The position numbers and the translations under genes were made by a program. From positions 101,015 to 165,014 of the forward strand of contig NZ_JOJE01000012.1 of the NCBI RefSeq assembly GCF_000720255.1: 64,000 bases of DNA. Direction: 5' to 3'. A model generated the notes under the pieces. The model had not been told where the DNA came from and searched no databases. It saw only the letters and a list, made by a program, of their open reading frames with translations. Each line of letters opens with the position of its first letter. Positions within the stretch are counted from its first letter, which is position 1. This DNA comes from Streptomyces griseus subsp. griseus (GTDB taxonomy: Bacteria > Actinomycetota > Actinomycetes > Streptomycetales > Streptomycetaceae). Below are positions 7,672-17,007 of this stretch, piece after piece.

Positions 7672-9531
7672 GTGACTACCGCCCGCCCGTCGCCCGCCAC
7701 CACCCTCAACGGAGAGCCCTCCGGGCCCGCATCCATGTCTGCTTCCTCCACCGCTTCCCACTCCCACCACCTGTCGCCCGCCTTCCCCGGCCGGGCGCCG
7801 TGGGGCACCGCCAGCAAGCTGCGTGCCTGGCAGCAGGGGGCCATGGACAAGTACATCCAGGAGCAGCCGCGTGACTTCCTCGCCGTCGCCACGCCCGGCG
7901 CCGGCAAGACGACCTTCGCGCTGACGCTGGCGTCCTGGCTGCTGCACCACCACGTCGTGCAGCAGGTGACCGTCGTCGCGCCCACCGAGCACCTGAAGAA
8001 GCAGTGGGCGGAGGCCGCCGCGCGGATCGGGATCAAGCTGGACCCGGAATACAGCGCGGGCCCGCTCGGCAAGGACTACCACGGTGTCGCCGTGACGTAC
8101 GCGGGTGTCGGCGTCCGGCCCATGCTGCACCGCAACCGGTCCGAGCAGCGCAAGACGCTCGTCATCCTCGACGAGATCCACCACGCCGGTGACTCGAAGT
8201 CGTGGGGTGAGGCCTGCCTGGAGGCGTTCGAGCCCGCCACGCGCCGCCTCGCCCTCACCGGTACGCCGTTCCGCTCCGACACCAACCCCATCCCCTTCGT
8301 GACGTACGAGGAGGGCAACGACGGGATCCGGCGGTCCGCCGCCGACTACACCTACGGCTACGGCTCGGCCCTCGCGGACAACGTCGTGCGCCCGGTCATA
8401 TTCCTCTCCTACAGCGGCAACATGCGCTGGCGCACCAAGGCGGGCGACGAGATCGCCGCCCGGCTCGGCGAGCCGATGACCAAGGACGCGATCAGCCAGG
8501 CCTGGCGTACGGCGCTGGATCCGCGCGGCGAGTGGATGCCGAGCGTGCTGCGCGCCGCCGACCAGCGGCTGACCGAGGTCAGGAAGGCCATCCCCGACGC
8601 CGGCGCGCTGGTCATCGCCTCCGACCAGGAGTCCGCGCGCGCGTACGCCAAGCTGATCCGGGAGATCACGGGCGACAAGGCGACCCTGGTCCTCTCCGAC
8701 GACGCCGGCGCCTCCAGCCGGATCGACGAGTTCAGCCACAGCACCGACCGCTGGATGGTCGCGGTCCGCATGGTGTCCGAAGGCGTCGACGTGCCCCGGC
8801 TGGCGGTCGGCGTGTACGCGACGACGATCTCGACACCGCTGTTCTTCGCGCAGGCCGTCGGACGTTTCGTACGGTCCCGGCGGCGCGGCGAGACGGCGTC
8901 CGTGTTCCTGCCCACGGTCCCCGACCTGCTCGGCTTCGCCAACGAGATGGAGCGCGAGCGCGACCACGTCCTCGACAAGCCCAAGAAGGAGGGCGAGGAG
9001 GACCCGTACGCCGAGTCCGAGAAGGAGATGGACGAGGCGAACCGGGAGCAGGACGAGGACACCGGCGAGCAGGAGCAGTTCGCCTTCGAGGCGCTGGAGT
9101 CCGAGGCCGTCTTCGACCGGGTCATGTACAACGGCGCCGAGTTCGGCATGCAGGCCCACCCGGGCAGCGAGGAGGAGCAGGACTACCTCGGCATCCCCGG
9201 CCTCCTCGAACCCGACCAGGTCCAGCTGCTGCTCCAGAAGCGGCAGGCCAAGCAGATCGCGCACAGCAAGAAGAAGCCGGACGCGGAGGCCGACCTGCTG
9301 GAGGTGCCCGCCGAGCGGCGGCCGGTCGTCTCGCACAAGGAGATGATGGAGCTGCGCAAGCAGCTCAACACGATGGTCGGCGCGTACGTCCACCAGAGCG
9401 GCAAGCCGCACGGCGTCATCCACACCGAGCTGCGCCGCGTGTGCGGTGGGCCGCCGAGCGCGGAGGCGACGGCGGGCCAGTTGCGGCAGCGGATCGCCAA
9501 GGTGCAGGAGTGGGCCACGCGGATGCGATGA
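7672..9531 (+). CDS. SF2 DEAD/DEAH-box helicase
   Basis: 619 residues from GTG 7672, chosen for the GGAG four bases upstream; in-frame alternatives start at 7603 or 7612. Motifs in order: Walker A ATPGAGKTT (about residues 73-81), VILDEIHHAGD (motif II, about 165), LALTGTPFRSD (motif III, about 195), and in the second RecA domain MVSEGVDVPRL and FAQAVGRFVRSRRRG (motifs V and VI, about 390-400). It belongs to the UvsW/RAD25-like branch of superfamily 2. An acidic linker rich in Glu/Asp and a Lys/Arg-rich C-terminal region follow. A role in DNA or RNA remodelling is expected but not specified; orthologues are common in Streptomyces, so it is probably housekeeping rather than a defence gene. Confidence 0.88.
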   Translation: MTTARPSPATTLNGEPSGPASMSASSTASHSHHLSPAFPGRAPWGTASKLRAWQQGAMDKYIQEQPRDFLAVATPGAGKTTFALTLASWLLHHHVVQQVTVVAPTEHLKKQWAEAAARIGIKLDPEYSAGPLGKDYHGVAVTYAGVGVRPMLHRNRSEQRKTLVILDEIHHAGDSKSWGEACLEAFEPATRRLALTGTPFRSDTNPIPFVTYEEGNDGIRRSAADYTYGYGSALADNVVRPVIFLSYSGNMRWRTKAGDEIAARLGEPMTKDAISQAWRTALDPRGEWMPSVLRAADQRLTEVRKAIPDAGALVIASDQESARAYAKLIREITGDKATLVLSDDAGASSRIDEFSHSTDRWMVAVRMVSEGVDVPRLAVGVYATTISTPLFFAQAVGRFVRSRRRGETASVFLPTVPDLLGFANEMERERDHVLDKPKKEGEEDPYAESEKEMDEANREQDEDTGEQEQFAFEALESEAVFDRVMYNGAEFGMQAHPGSEEEQDYLGIPGLLEPDQVQLLLQKRQAKQIAHSKKKPDAEADLLEVPAERRPVVSHKEMMELRKQLNTMVGAYVHQSGKPHGVIHTELRRVCGGPPSAEATAGQLRQRIAKVQEWATRMR

Positions 9532-9842
9532 CGGGTGACACGAGGGGGCGTGCGCAACCCGCTCACACGTCGTACATATCGGGACAAACCGAGGTAGTCC
9601 CTCCAGGTCGATGCCCGGATTCTGGACGGAGCCTTCCGCTCAGCGAACCGGCTTCGCTACTGTCCCGCTACGCACACGCCCCGTGGCAGCGCCGCCGCGG
9701 AGCGCAGCCGTGAAGCGACTCGGCCCGGGCGGACCGGGCCGCAGGCCGATCGGCGGCCTCTGAAGCGCGTCGCCGACGGGACTCGGCGACGCATCTTTTC
9801 GCTTGGGGGCCTCCGACCTCACCACTTGGAGGAGTGGGCGTC
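9532..9842. other. Intergenic region between helicase and IclR genes
   Basis: 311 bases without a convincing gene. It contains a GC-rich inverted-repeat stretch (about 9715-9760) and the terminator listed separately. The last 50 bases carry the ribosome-binding site GGAGG (9828-9832) of the iclR-type gene. No RNA gene was recognised. Confidence 0.5.
9767..9800 (+). terminator. Intrinsic terminator after the helicase gene
   Basis: Perfect 10-bp stem GCGTCGCCGA (9767-9776) / TCGGCGACGC (9783-9792) with a 6-nt loop, followed by ATCTTTTC. It lies only 43 bases before the next start codon, so it could also serve as an attenuator in the leader of the IclR-type gene. Confidence 0.7.
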
Positions 9843-10484
9843 GTGACCGCGGAGACCTCTCAGACGCTCGACCGAGGACTACGGGTCCTCAAGCTGCTGG
9901 CCGACACGGACCATGGGCTGACCGTCACCGAGCTATCCAACAAACTGGGCGTGAACCGGACCGTGGTGTACCGGTTGCTCGCCACACTCGAGCAGCACAC
10001 GCTCGTACGGCGTGATCTGGGCGGACGTGCCCGGGTGGGCCTCGGGGTGCTGCGCCTGGGCCGACAGGTCCATCCGCTGGTACGGGAGGCCGCGCTGCCG
10101 GCATTGCGATCGCTGGCGGAGGACATCGGGGCGACGGCCCATCTGACGCTGGTGGACGGGGCGGAGGCGCTCGCCGTCGCCGTCGTCGAGCCGTCCTGGA
10201 CCGACTACCACGTGGCGTACCGTGCGGGATTCCGCCATCCCCTGGACCGGGGGGCGGCGGGGCGGGCGATTCTCGCCGCGCGGCAGCGGCCGTCGGGGGG
10301 GCCGGGGTACACCCTGACGCACGGGGAGCTGGAGGCGGGGGCGAGTGGGGCCGCGGCGCCGTTGCTCGGAGTCACCGGGGTGGAGGGGAGCGTGGGCGTC
10401 GTGATGTTGGCGGACGCGGTGCCGGAGCGGGTGGGGCCGCGGGTCGTGGACGCGGCGCGGGAGGTGGCTGAGGCGTTGCGCTGA
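9843..10484 (+). CDS. IclR family transcriptional regulator
   Basis: 213 residues from GTG 9843, chosen because GGAGG lies 10 bases upstream; GTG 9834 would leave no room for it. The N-terminal winged helix-turn-helix is clear (TLDRGLRVLKLL, LTVTELSNKLGVNRTVVYRL), followed by the IclR effector domain (LRSLAEDIGATAHLTLVDG, and GFRHPLDRGAAGRAILA). The protein is shorter than the usual 250 residues because the end of the effector domain is compressed. It acts as a DNA-binding repressor or activator responding to an unknown small molecule. No metabolic operon is adjacent, so the regulon cannot be inferred. Confidence 0.88.
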   Translation: MTAETSQTLDRGLRVLKLLADTDHGLTVTELSNKLGVNRTVVYRLLATLEQHTLVRRDLGGRARVGLGVLRLGRQVHPLVREAALPALRSLAEDIGATAHLTLVDGAEALAVAVVEPSWTDYHVAYRAGFRHPLDRGAAGRAILAARQRPSGGPGYTLTHGELEAGASGAAAPLLGVTGVEGSVGVVMLADAVPERVGPRVVDAAREVAEALR

Positions 10485-10531
10485 GGCGCGCTGCGGTGCC
10501 GGGTTGCTGTGCTGAGGGCTTGTGTTGTTGC

Positions 10532-10561
10532 CCGGTGCCGGTGCCGGTGCCGGTGCCGGTG
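10532..10561. repeat. Hexanucleotide tandem repeat CCGGTG x5
   Basis: Five exact copies of CCGGTG in the intergenic space after the iclR-type gene; directly followed by the 49-bp hairpin element. Confidence 0.9.
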
Positions 10562-10564
10562 CTG

Positions 10565-10613
10565 GGGTGGGTCGCGCGGCCCGGCGCTGCCGGGTCGCCG
10601 CCCGCGCCCACCC
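10565..10613 (-). repeat. 49-bp dispersed hairpin element, copy 1
   Basis: Read on the minus strand it begins GGGTGGGCGCGGGCGGCGAC and ends GCGACCCACCC, so its ends pair to form a hairpin. The second copy at 48627-48675 is on the plus strand, has the same length and is identical over about the first 32 bases. Both lie in intergenic DNA, as expected for a small palindromic extragenic repeat. Confidence 0.75.
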
Positions 10614-10633
10614 TCCCCCGGGGAGACCCGAGG

Positions 10634-10661
10634 TTGGCTGAAACGTCCCCTCCGTTAGATT
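10634..10661 (+). promoter_or_regulatory. Leaderless vegetative promoter of the Lon-like gene
   Basis: TTGGCT (10634-10639), 16-nt spacer, TAGATT (10656-10661), then only six bases to the GTG at 10668. The transcript would start at or next to the start codon, so the mRNA is probably leaderless. This explains the absence of a Shine-Dalgarno sequence. Confidence 0.7.
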
Positions 10662-10667
10662 GATCCC

Positions 10668-11459
10668 GTGCTCTCTCGCCTCACTCGTCTCCAGGCCCTC
10701 GCCGTCTGTGCCGTGCCCGTCGTGGCGCTGGTCGCCACGGCCGCGTTTGTGCCGCTGCCGTTTTCCGTGGCGGAGCCGGGGATGACGGCGAACGTGCTCG
10801 GGGCGAACAAGGGGGAGGCGGTGATCACGATCTCCGGTGCGCCGACGCGGAAGACCAGCGGCCAGCTGCGGATGACGACCATCGAGGCGACCTCACCGGA
10901 CGCGGACGTCTCGCTCGGCGACGTGATCGACGGCTGGTTCCGCGGCGACCAGGCGATCATGCCGCGTGACTCGGTCTACCCCAGCGGCGAGTCCACCAAG
11001 GAGATCGAGCAGCACAACACCGCGCAGATGAAGGAGTCCCAGGACACCGCGACCGAGGCCGCGCTCGACTACCTGCACCTCGACAGCAAGGACGTCAAGG
11101 TCACGCTGAAGCTCGCGGACGTCGGCGGCCCCAGCGCCGGACTGCTGTTCACGCTCGGCATCGTCGACAAGCTCGACGGCGACGGCAGCGGCGGCGACCT
11201 GACCGGCGGCCGCACCATCGCCGGTACGGGGACGATCGACGCCGACGGGAAGGTGGGCGCGGTCGGAGGCGTGGGGCTGAAGACGCAGGCCGCCCGCAGG
11301 GACGGCGCGACCGTCTTCCTCGTACCGAAGGACGAGTGCTCCGACGCCAAGTCCAACCTGCCGAAGGGCCTGCGCCTGATCCCGGTGACCACACTGAAGG
11401 GCACGGTCGACGCCCTCGTGTCCCTGGAGAAGGGCAAGGGCTCCGTCCCCACCTGTTAG
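10668..11459 (+). CDS. Lon-like (S16) serine protease, membrane-anchored
   Basis: 263 residues: an N-terminal hydrophobic anchor (about residues 10-32), an extracytoplasmic region, and a C-terminal S16 peptidase domain with the Ser-Lys dyad (Ser156 in GGPSAGLLFTLG and Lys205 in GVGLKTQAA). This is the YlbL/SdrC-like group of Lon-related proteases without an ATPase. Many members carry a PDZ domain between anchor and protease, which is not evident here. It probably trims or degrades secreted or membrane proteins outside the cell membrane. Transcribed from its own leaderless promoter; the next gene is convergent. Confidence 0.85.
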   Translation: MLSRLTRLQALAVCAVPVVALVATAAFVPLPFSVAEPGMTANVLGANKGEAVITISGAPTRKTSGQLRMTTIEATSPDADVSLGDVIDGWFRGDQAIMPRDSVYPSGESTKEIEQHNTAQMKESQDTATEAALDYLHLDSKDVKVTLKLADVGGPSAGLLFTLGIVDKLDGDGSGGDLTGGRTIAGTGTIDADGKVGAVGGVGLKTQAARRDGATVFLVPKDECSDAKSNLPKGLRLIPVTTLKGTVDALVSLEKGKGSVPTC

Positions 11460-11575
11460 TGGCTGTCCTGACCCACCGCGGCAGCCGCCGTGGTCCTGGG
11501 TACGGAGGCCGGTCGCAGACCCACCTCCGGGTCCGGCCCAGGCGGGCCCGAGCCGGCGCTCTTTCTTTATAAGCC

Positions 11576-12529
11576 CTACTTCACGAATCCCTCCTTCTTC
11601 AGCCAGTCCAACCCCACCTGATGCGGATCCTCCCCCTCCACGTCCACCTTCGCGTTCAGCTCCTGCGCCACCGTGTTGTCCAGCTTCTCGGTGATCGGGT
11701 TCAGTACCTCCGCGATCGCGGGCCACTTCTTCAGGGTCTCGGTGTTGATCTCGGGGGCCGCGTTGTAGTTGGGGAAGAACTTCTTGTCGTCGTCCATCAC
11801 CACCAGGTCCATCGACGTGATCCGCCCGTCGGTGGTGAACACCTCCCCGTACACGCAGCTCCCTTTCGCAGCCTGCGTGTAGATGATCCCGGTGTCCATC
11901 TGGGTGATCCGGCCCGACGGCACGTCCATCCCGTACGCCCTCCGCATCCCCGGCAGCCCGTCCGCGCGGTTGGCGAACTCGCCCTCCACGCACAGCGTCA
12001 CCGCGCCCGGATCCCTCTTGGCCAGCACGGCCACGTCGGACAGCGTCTTCGTGCCGTACTTCTTGAAGTTGGCCCGGTTCATCGCCAGTGCGTAGGTGTT
12101 GTTCAGCCGGGACGGCGGCAGCCAGGTCAGCCCGTTCCTCAGGTCGGCGTCGCGCACCGCCTCCCACTGGCGGTACGGGTCGGTGATGGGCTCGCTGTTG
12201 CCCTGGTACGTGATCCAGGCCGTGCCCGTGTACTCGTACATGGCGTCGGCGTCGCCCTTGAGGACCGCCTCCCGGCCGCCGATGGACCCCTGGATGCCGG
12301 TGCGGTCCAGGACGTCCGCTCCGGCCGCCTGGAAGGCGATGCCCATGATCGCGCCCATGACGAGGCTCTCGGTGAACGACTTGGACGTCACCGTCAGATG
12401 GGCGCCCTTGAGCGGCTCGCCCCGGCCGATCGAGCCCGGTTCGACGTCGTCGGCCATGGGGGAGCCGCTGGTCAGTCCGCAGCCGGCCGTCACAGCGAGA
12501 GCCGCCGCCGGCCACCCGAGCCGCCTCAC
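11576..12529 (-). CDS. Glycine betaine/choline ABC transporter, substrate-binding lipoprotein
   Basis: 317 residues; last gene of a four-gene importer. The GTG start at 12529 overlaps the permease stop in a GTGA junction. A short signal peptide (RRLGWPAAALAVTAGC) ends in a lipobox with Cys near residue 16, so the protein is a membrane-tethered lipoprotein. The mature part shows the OpuAC/ProX fold hallmarks LTVTSKSFTESLVMGAI, YEYTGTAWITYQG and LNNTYALAMNRA. It captures quaternary ammonium osmolytes such as glycine betaine, choline or ectoine-like compounds and hands them to the two permeases. Exact ligand unknown. Confidence 0.9.
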   Translation of the reverse strand: MRRLGWPAAALAVTAGCGLTSGSPMADDVEPGSIGRGEPLKGAHLTVTSKSFTESLVMGAIMGIAFQAAGADVLDRTGIQGSIGGREAVLKGDADAMYEYTGTAWITYQGNSEPITDPYRQWEAVRDADLRNGLTWLPPSRLNNTYALAMNRANFKKYGTKTLSDVAVLAKRDPGAVTLCVEGEFANRADGLPGMRRAYGMDVPSGRITQMDTGIIYTQAAKGSCVYGEVFTTDGRITSMDLVVMDDDKKFFPNYNAAPEINTETLKKWPAIAEVLNPITEKLDNTVAQELNAKVDVEGEDPHQVGLDWLKKEGFVK

Positions 12530-13359
12530 CTCCCCACCTCCAGCCCGCGCGGCCGCAACAGCACCTCCGCCAGTGAGGCCAGCCAGTCGACGAGCAGCGC
12601 CAGGGCGACGGTGAGGACCGAGCCCAGCACCAGCACCGGCATCCGCTGGTTGGTGATGCCGGCGGTGATCAGCACGCCCAGGCCGCCGCCCCCGCCGAAC
12701 GTCGCCAGGGTCGCGGTGCCGACGTTCAGGACGAGGGCCGTGCGCACGCCCGCCAGGATCAGCGGGACGGCCAGCGGGAGTTCGACCCTGCGGAGCACGC
12801 CCATCGGGGACATACCGATGCCCCGCGCCGCCTCCAGCACCGTCGGGTCGTTCGCCTTCAGGCCCGCGATGGTGTTCGACAGCACGGGCAGCACGGCGTA
12901 CGCGATCATGCCGATCAGGGCCGATCTGCGGCCGATGCCCAGCCAGATCACCAGCAGGGCGAGCAGACCGATCGCCGGGGTCGCCTGGCCCATGTTGGCG
13001 ATGGTCGTCGCGAGCGGGCTCGCCTTCCGGAACGCCCGGCGGGTCAGCAGGATGCCCAGCGGAATGGCGATGATCAACACGAAGAAGGTCGAGATCACGG
13101 TGAGCTGCACGTGCTGCCACAAAGCCTTGGAGACCTGGCCGTGCGCCAGCGCGTTCTCCGAGATCCGGTCCAGGTCCGCCTGCCGGAACCACAGCCAGGT
13201 CGCCAGCAGCAGGGCCACCAGGAACAGGGGCAGGATCGTCAGTTTCTGCCAGGTGATCCGTCCGCCCGCCGGGCTCGGCGGGGGAGGAGCCTCGGCCTCC
13301 TCCTCGTACACCGGGTCGTCCCGCTCCGTGCGGTCGTCCTCCAGATCGGGGGCCGTCAC
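12526..13359 (-). CDS. Glycine betaine/choline ABC transporter permease (second)
   Basis: 277 residues with a Pro/Glu-rich cytoplasmic N-terminus that is unusually long, then about six membrane spans. The BPD_transp_1 signature is seen around EAARGIGMSPMGVLRRVELP (coupling helix that contacts the ATPase). It starts with GTG at 13359 overlapping the ATPase stop (GTGA) and ends in another GTGA overlap with the binding-protein gene, so all are translationally coupled. It forms a heterodimeric channel with the permease encoded at 14587-15243. Confidence 0.9.
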   Translation of the reverse strand: MTAPDLEDDRTERDDPVYEEEAEAPPPPSPAGGRITWQKLTILPLFLVALLLATWLWFRQADLDRISENALAHGQVSKALWQHVQLTVISTFFVLIIAIPLGILLTRRAFRKASPLATTIANMGQATPAIGLLALLVIWLGIGRRSALIGMIAYAVLPVLSNTIAGLKANDPTVLEAARGIGMSPMGVLRRVELPLAVPLILAGVRTALVLNVGTATLATFGGGGGLGVLITAGITNQRMPVLVLGSVLTVALALLVDWLASLAEVLLRPRGLEVGR

Positions 13360-14594
13360 GCCTTCTCCTCCCCGCCGACGCCCTCCTGCTCCGCGTGCGT
13401 CTGCGCGGCCCGCAGCTCCTCCAACGCGTGACGGTGTTCGACGGCCGCCAGGCGGTCGGCCTCCATCAGCTGGTGCACGGAATTCATGAGCGTCTCCACG
13501 TCGACCACCCCGGTGTACTCCCCACGCCGTCCGGTGACCGGGACACGTCCGGCGCTGTCCGTGAGCACCGCCTCCAGCGCGTCCCGCAGGGTGGCGTCCC
13601 GGGTCACCGTGCCGGCCACCAGCGTGCCCGCGCGGGCCAGCGAGCCCCGGGCGCGCATCAGGTCGCCGCGCCGCAGCCACTTGTAGGGCCGGCCACGCTT
13701 GTCGAGCAGCAGGATCTCGTTGGAGCCGCTGTCGCGGAGCCGGTTGAAGAACTCCTGGAGCGGATCGTCGATGGTCACCGTCGGGTAGTCGGTGATCTCC
13801 ACGTCCCGTATACGGGTGAGGTCGAGCCGCTTCAGGGCGGCGCCCGCGCCGACGAACCCGGAGACGAAGTCGTCCGCCGGGTTGGTGAGGATCGCCTCCG
13901 GGGTGTCGAACTGCGCGATGTGCGAGTGCTCGCGCAGCACCGCGATCCGGTCGCCCAGCTTGATCGCCTCGTCGAAGTCGTGGGTGACGAACACGATCGT
14001 CTTGTGCAGCTCGTGCTGGAGGCGGATCAGCTCGTCCTGGAGGTGGTCGCGGGTGATCGGGTCGACGGCCCCGAACGGCTCGTCCATCAGCAGCACCGGC
14101 GGATCGGCCGCGAGCGCCCGGGCCACCCCCACGCGCTGCTGCTGGCCGCCGGAGAGCTGGCGGGGGTAGCGGCCGTGGAACTCGCCGGGGTCGAGGCCGA
14201 CGAGGTCGAGCATCTCCTCGACGCGGGCCGTGACCCGGTCCCTGGACCAGCCGGCCATCCTCGGGACCAGCGCGATGTTCTGGGCGACCGTCATGTGCGG
14301 GAACAGCCCGGAGGACTGGATCGCGTACCCGACCTCGCGGCGCAGCTTCACCGGGTCGATGTGGGTGACGTCCGCGCCGCCGATGCGGATACGGCCGCCG
14401 GTCGGCTCGATCAGCCGGTTGATCATCTTCAGGGTGGTCGACTTGCCGCACCCGGACGGGCCGACGAAGACGACCGTCTCACCCGCGCCGATCTCCATGT
14501 TCACGTTGTCGACGGCCGGGCTGGGACTGCCCGGGTACCGCTTGGAGAGGTTCTCCAGCTCGATCGTGGCGCCGGTGGCGCTCCTCTCAGGCAC
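13356..14594 (-). CDS. Glycine betaine/choline ABC transporter ATPase (ProV/OpuCA-like)
   Basis: 412 residues. Walker A GPSGCGKST (about residues 44-52), Q-loop IQSSGLFPHMT, signature LSGGQQQRVGVARAL, Walker B VLLMDEPFGAVD and the switch His in FVTHDFDEA are all present. The C-terminal third contains two CBS repeats (for example LLLDKRGRPYKWLRRGDL and VPVTGRRGEYTGVVDVETL), which in the OpuA/OpuC transporters sense ionic strength, so uptake may be gated by osmotic stress. The GTG start at 14594 overlaps the stop of the upstream permease by 8 bases. It energises the importer. Confidence 0.92.
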   Translation of the reverse strand: MPERSATGATIELENLSKRYPGSPSPAVDNVNMEIGAGETVVFVGPSGCGKSTTLKMINRLIEPTGGRIRIGGADVTHIDPVKLRREVGYAIQSSGLFPHMTVAQNIALVPRMAGWSRDRVTARVEEMLDLVGLDPGEFHGRYPRQLSGGQQQRVGVARALAADPPVLLMDEPFGAVDPITRDHLQDELIRLQHELHKTIVFVTHDFDEAIKLGDRIAVLREHSHIAQFDTPEAILTNPADDFVSGFVGAGAALKRLDLTRIRDVEITDYPTVTIDDPLQEFFNRLRDSGSNEILLLDKRGRPYKWLRRGDLMRARGSLARAGTLVAGTVTRDATLRDALEAVLTDSAGRVPVTGRRGEYTGVVDVETLMNSVHQLMEADRLAAVEHRHALEELRAAQTHAEQEGVGGEEKA

Positions 14595-15243
14595 GGATCC
14601 CCCTCGGAATGGTCAGCCGGCCGATGACGACGTACGCGGCGTCGAACAGCAACGCCAGGACGACGATCCCGAGGGTTCCCGCGAGGACCTGGTTGAGCGC
14701 GTTGGCGCTGCCCAGGGAGGCGAGACCGCGGAAGATCTCGTTGCCGAGGCCGGGCCCGGAGGCGTAGGCGGCGATGGCCGCGATGCCCATCAGCATCTGG
14801 GTGCCGACCCGGATCCCGATCAGGATCGGCGGCCAGGCCAGCGGCAGCTCGACCCGCGCGAGCCGCCCCGGACGGGACATCCCGATGCCGTCGGCCGCGT
14901 CCACCAGTGACGGGTCGACGCCCCGCAGGCCCACGATGCAGTTCCGTACCACCGGCAGCAGTCCGTACAGCGTCAGTGCGATGACGGTGGGCTGCACGCC
15001 CAGGCCCACGACCGGGATCAGCAGACCGATCATGGCGAGGGAGGGGATGGTGAGGAAGGTCGCGGTGGTCGTGGTGGCGAGGTTGCCGGCCCACTCGGAG
15101 CGGTAGGTGGCGACCCCGATCAGCACGCCGATCGCGGTCGCCACGACCATGCACTGGAAGACGACACTGGCGTGCTGGTAGGCGTCGGTGAGCAGCTGCT
15201 GGTGCCGGTTGCCCAGGTACTCCCAGAAGTCCAACCCGCTCAC
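14587..15243 (-). CDS. Glycine betaine/choline ABC transporter permease (first)
   Basis: 218 residues, first gene of the importer operon. About five to six membrane spans; the coupling-loop signature DAADGIGMSRPGRLARVELP matches that of the partner permease at 12526-13359. The family is OpuBB/ProW-like inner-membrane permease. GTG start at 15243. It stops just upstream of the AsnC-type regulator gene transcribed in the same direction (9-base gap from that gene's stop), so read-through from the regulator is possible. Confidence 0.9.
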   Translation of the reverse strand: MSGLDFWEYLGNRHQQLLTDAYQHASVVFQCMVVATAIGVLIGVATYRSEWAGNLATTTTATFLTIPSLAMIGLLIPVVGLGVQPTVIALTLYGLLPVVRNCIVGLRGVDPSLVDAADGIGMSRPGRLARVELPLAWPPILIGIRVGTQMLMGIAAIAAYASGPGLGNEIFRGLASLGSANALNQVLAGTLGIVVLALLFDAAYVVIGRLTIPRGIRA

Positions 15244-15252
15244 CCCGCTCCG

Positions 15253-15756
15253 CTAAGTCCGTTCCGTGCCCTCCGCCGCCTGCTCCACCAGCGGGATGAT
15301 CCGCAGCGGAACGGGGTTCTCCATCACGATCGCGGTGGAGGCCCGGACGATCCCATCAAAGCCGACGACCAGGTCGATGACCCGCTGGAGATCGGCGTTC
15401 GAGCGGGCCACCAGACGGCACAGCATGTCCCCGCTGCCGGTGGTCGTGTGCAGTTCCAGCACCTCCGGCACGGTCGTCAAGTGCGCCCGTACATCGGCCC
15501 CTTGCCCCTGCCGGATCTGGAGCGTCGCGAACGCGGTCACGGGATAGCCGAGCGCCGCCGGGTCCACCTCGGGCCCGAAGCCGCGGATGACTCCATTCGA
15601 CTGAAGGCGGTCCAGCCTCGCCTGCACGGTCCCCCGGGCCACCCCGAGCCGCCGTGACATCTCCAGCACGCCGACACGCGGTTCGCGGGCCAGCAGCGCG
15701 ATGATCCGGCCGTCCAGCCGATCGATCGCCACGGCACCTCCGGGGATGGTCATCAT
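15253..15756 (-). CDS. Lrp/AsnC family transcriptional regulator
   Basis: 167 residues. N-terminal helix-turn-helix (IDRLDGRIIALLAREP, then VGVLEMSRRLGVARGTVQARLDRLQ) and a C-terminal RAM/AsnC ligand-binding domain (TGSGDMLCRLVARSNADLQRV). Two ATG codons stand in tandem at 15756 and 15753. The gene diverges from hppD with a 98-base spacer carrying an operator-like inverted repeat, so it most likely controls hppD in response to an aromatic amino acid such as tyrosine or phenylalanine, and possibly itself. It may also be co-transcribed with the osmolyte importer just downstream. Confidence 0.9.
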   Translation of the reverse strand: MMTIPGGAVAIDRLDGRIIALLAREPRVGVLEMSRRLGVARGTVQARLDRLQSNGVIRGFGPEVDPAALGYPVTAFATLQIRQGQGADVRAHLTTVPEVLELHTTTGSGDMLCRLVARSNADLQRVIDLVVGFDGIVRASTAIVMENPVPLRIIPLVEQAAEGTERT

Positions 15757-15791
15757 GTACAGAAAGACCGATACAACCGGCCTGGTGCTGA

Positions 15792-17000
<1,209 letters not shown>

Positions 17001-17007
17001 CGGGCGC

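Noticed and set aside
11461..11575. Hairpin-like sequence (CACCGCGGC/GCCGCCGTG) between the Lon-like gene and the osmolyte importer
   Set aside because: Stem contains a mismatch and no clear U-tract; not strong enough to list as a terminator, although read-through control there is likely.
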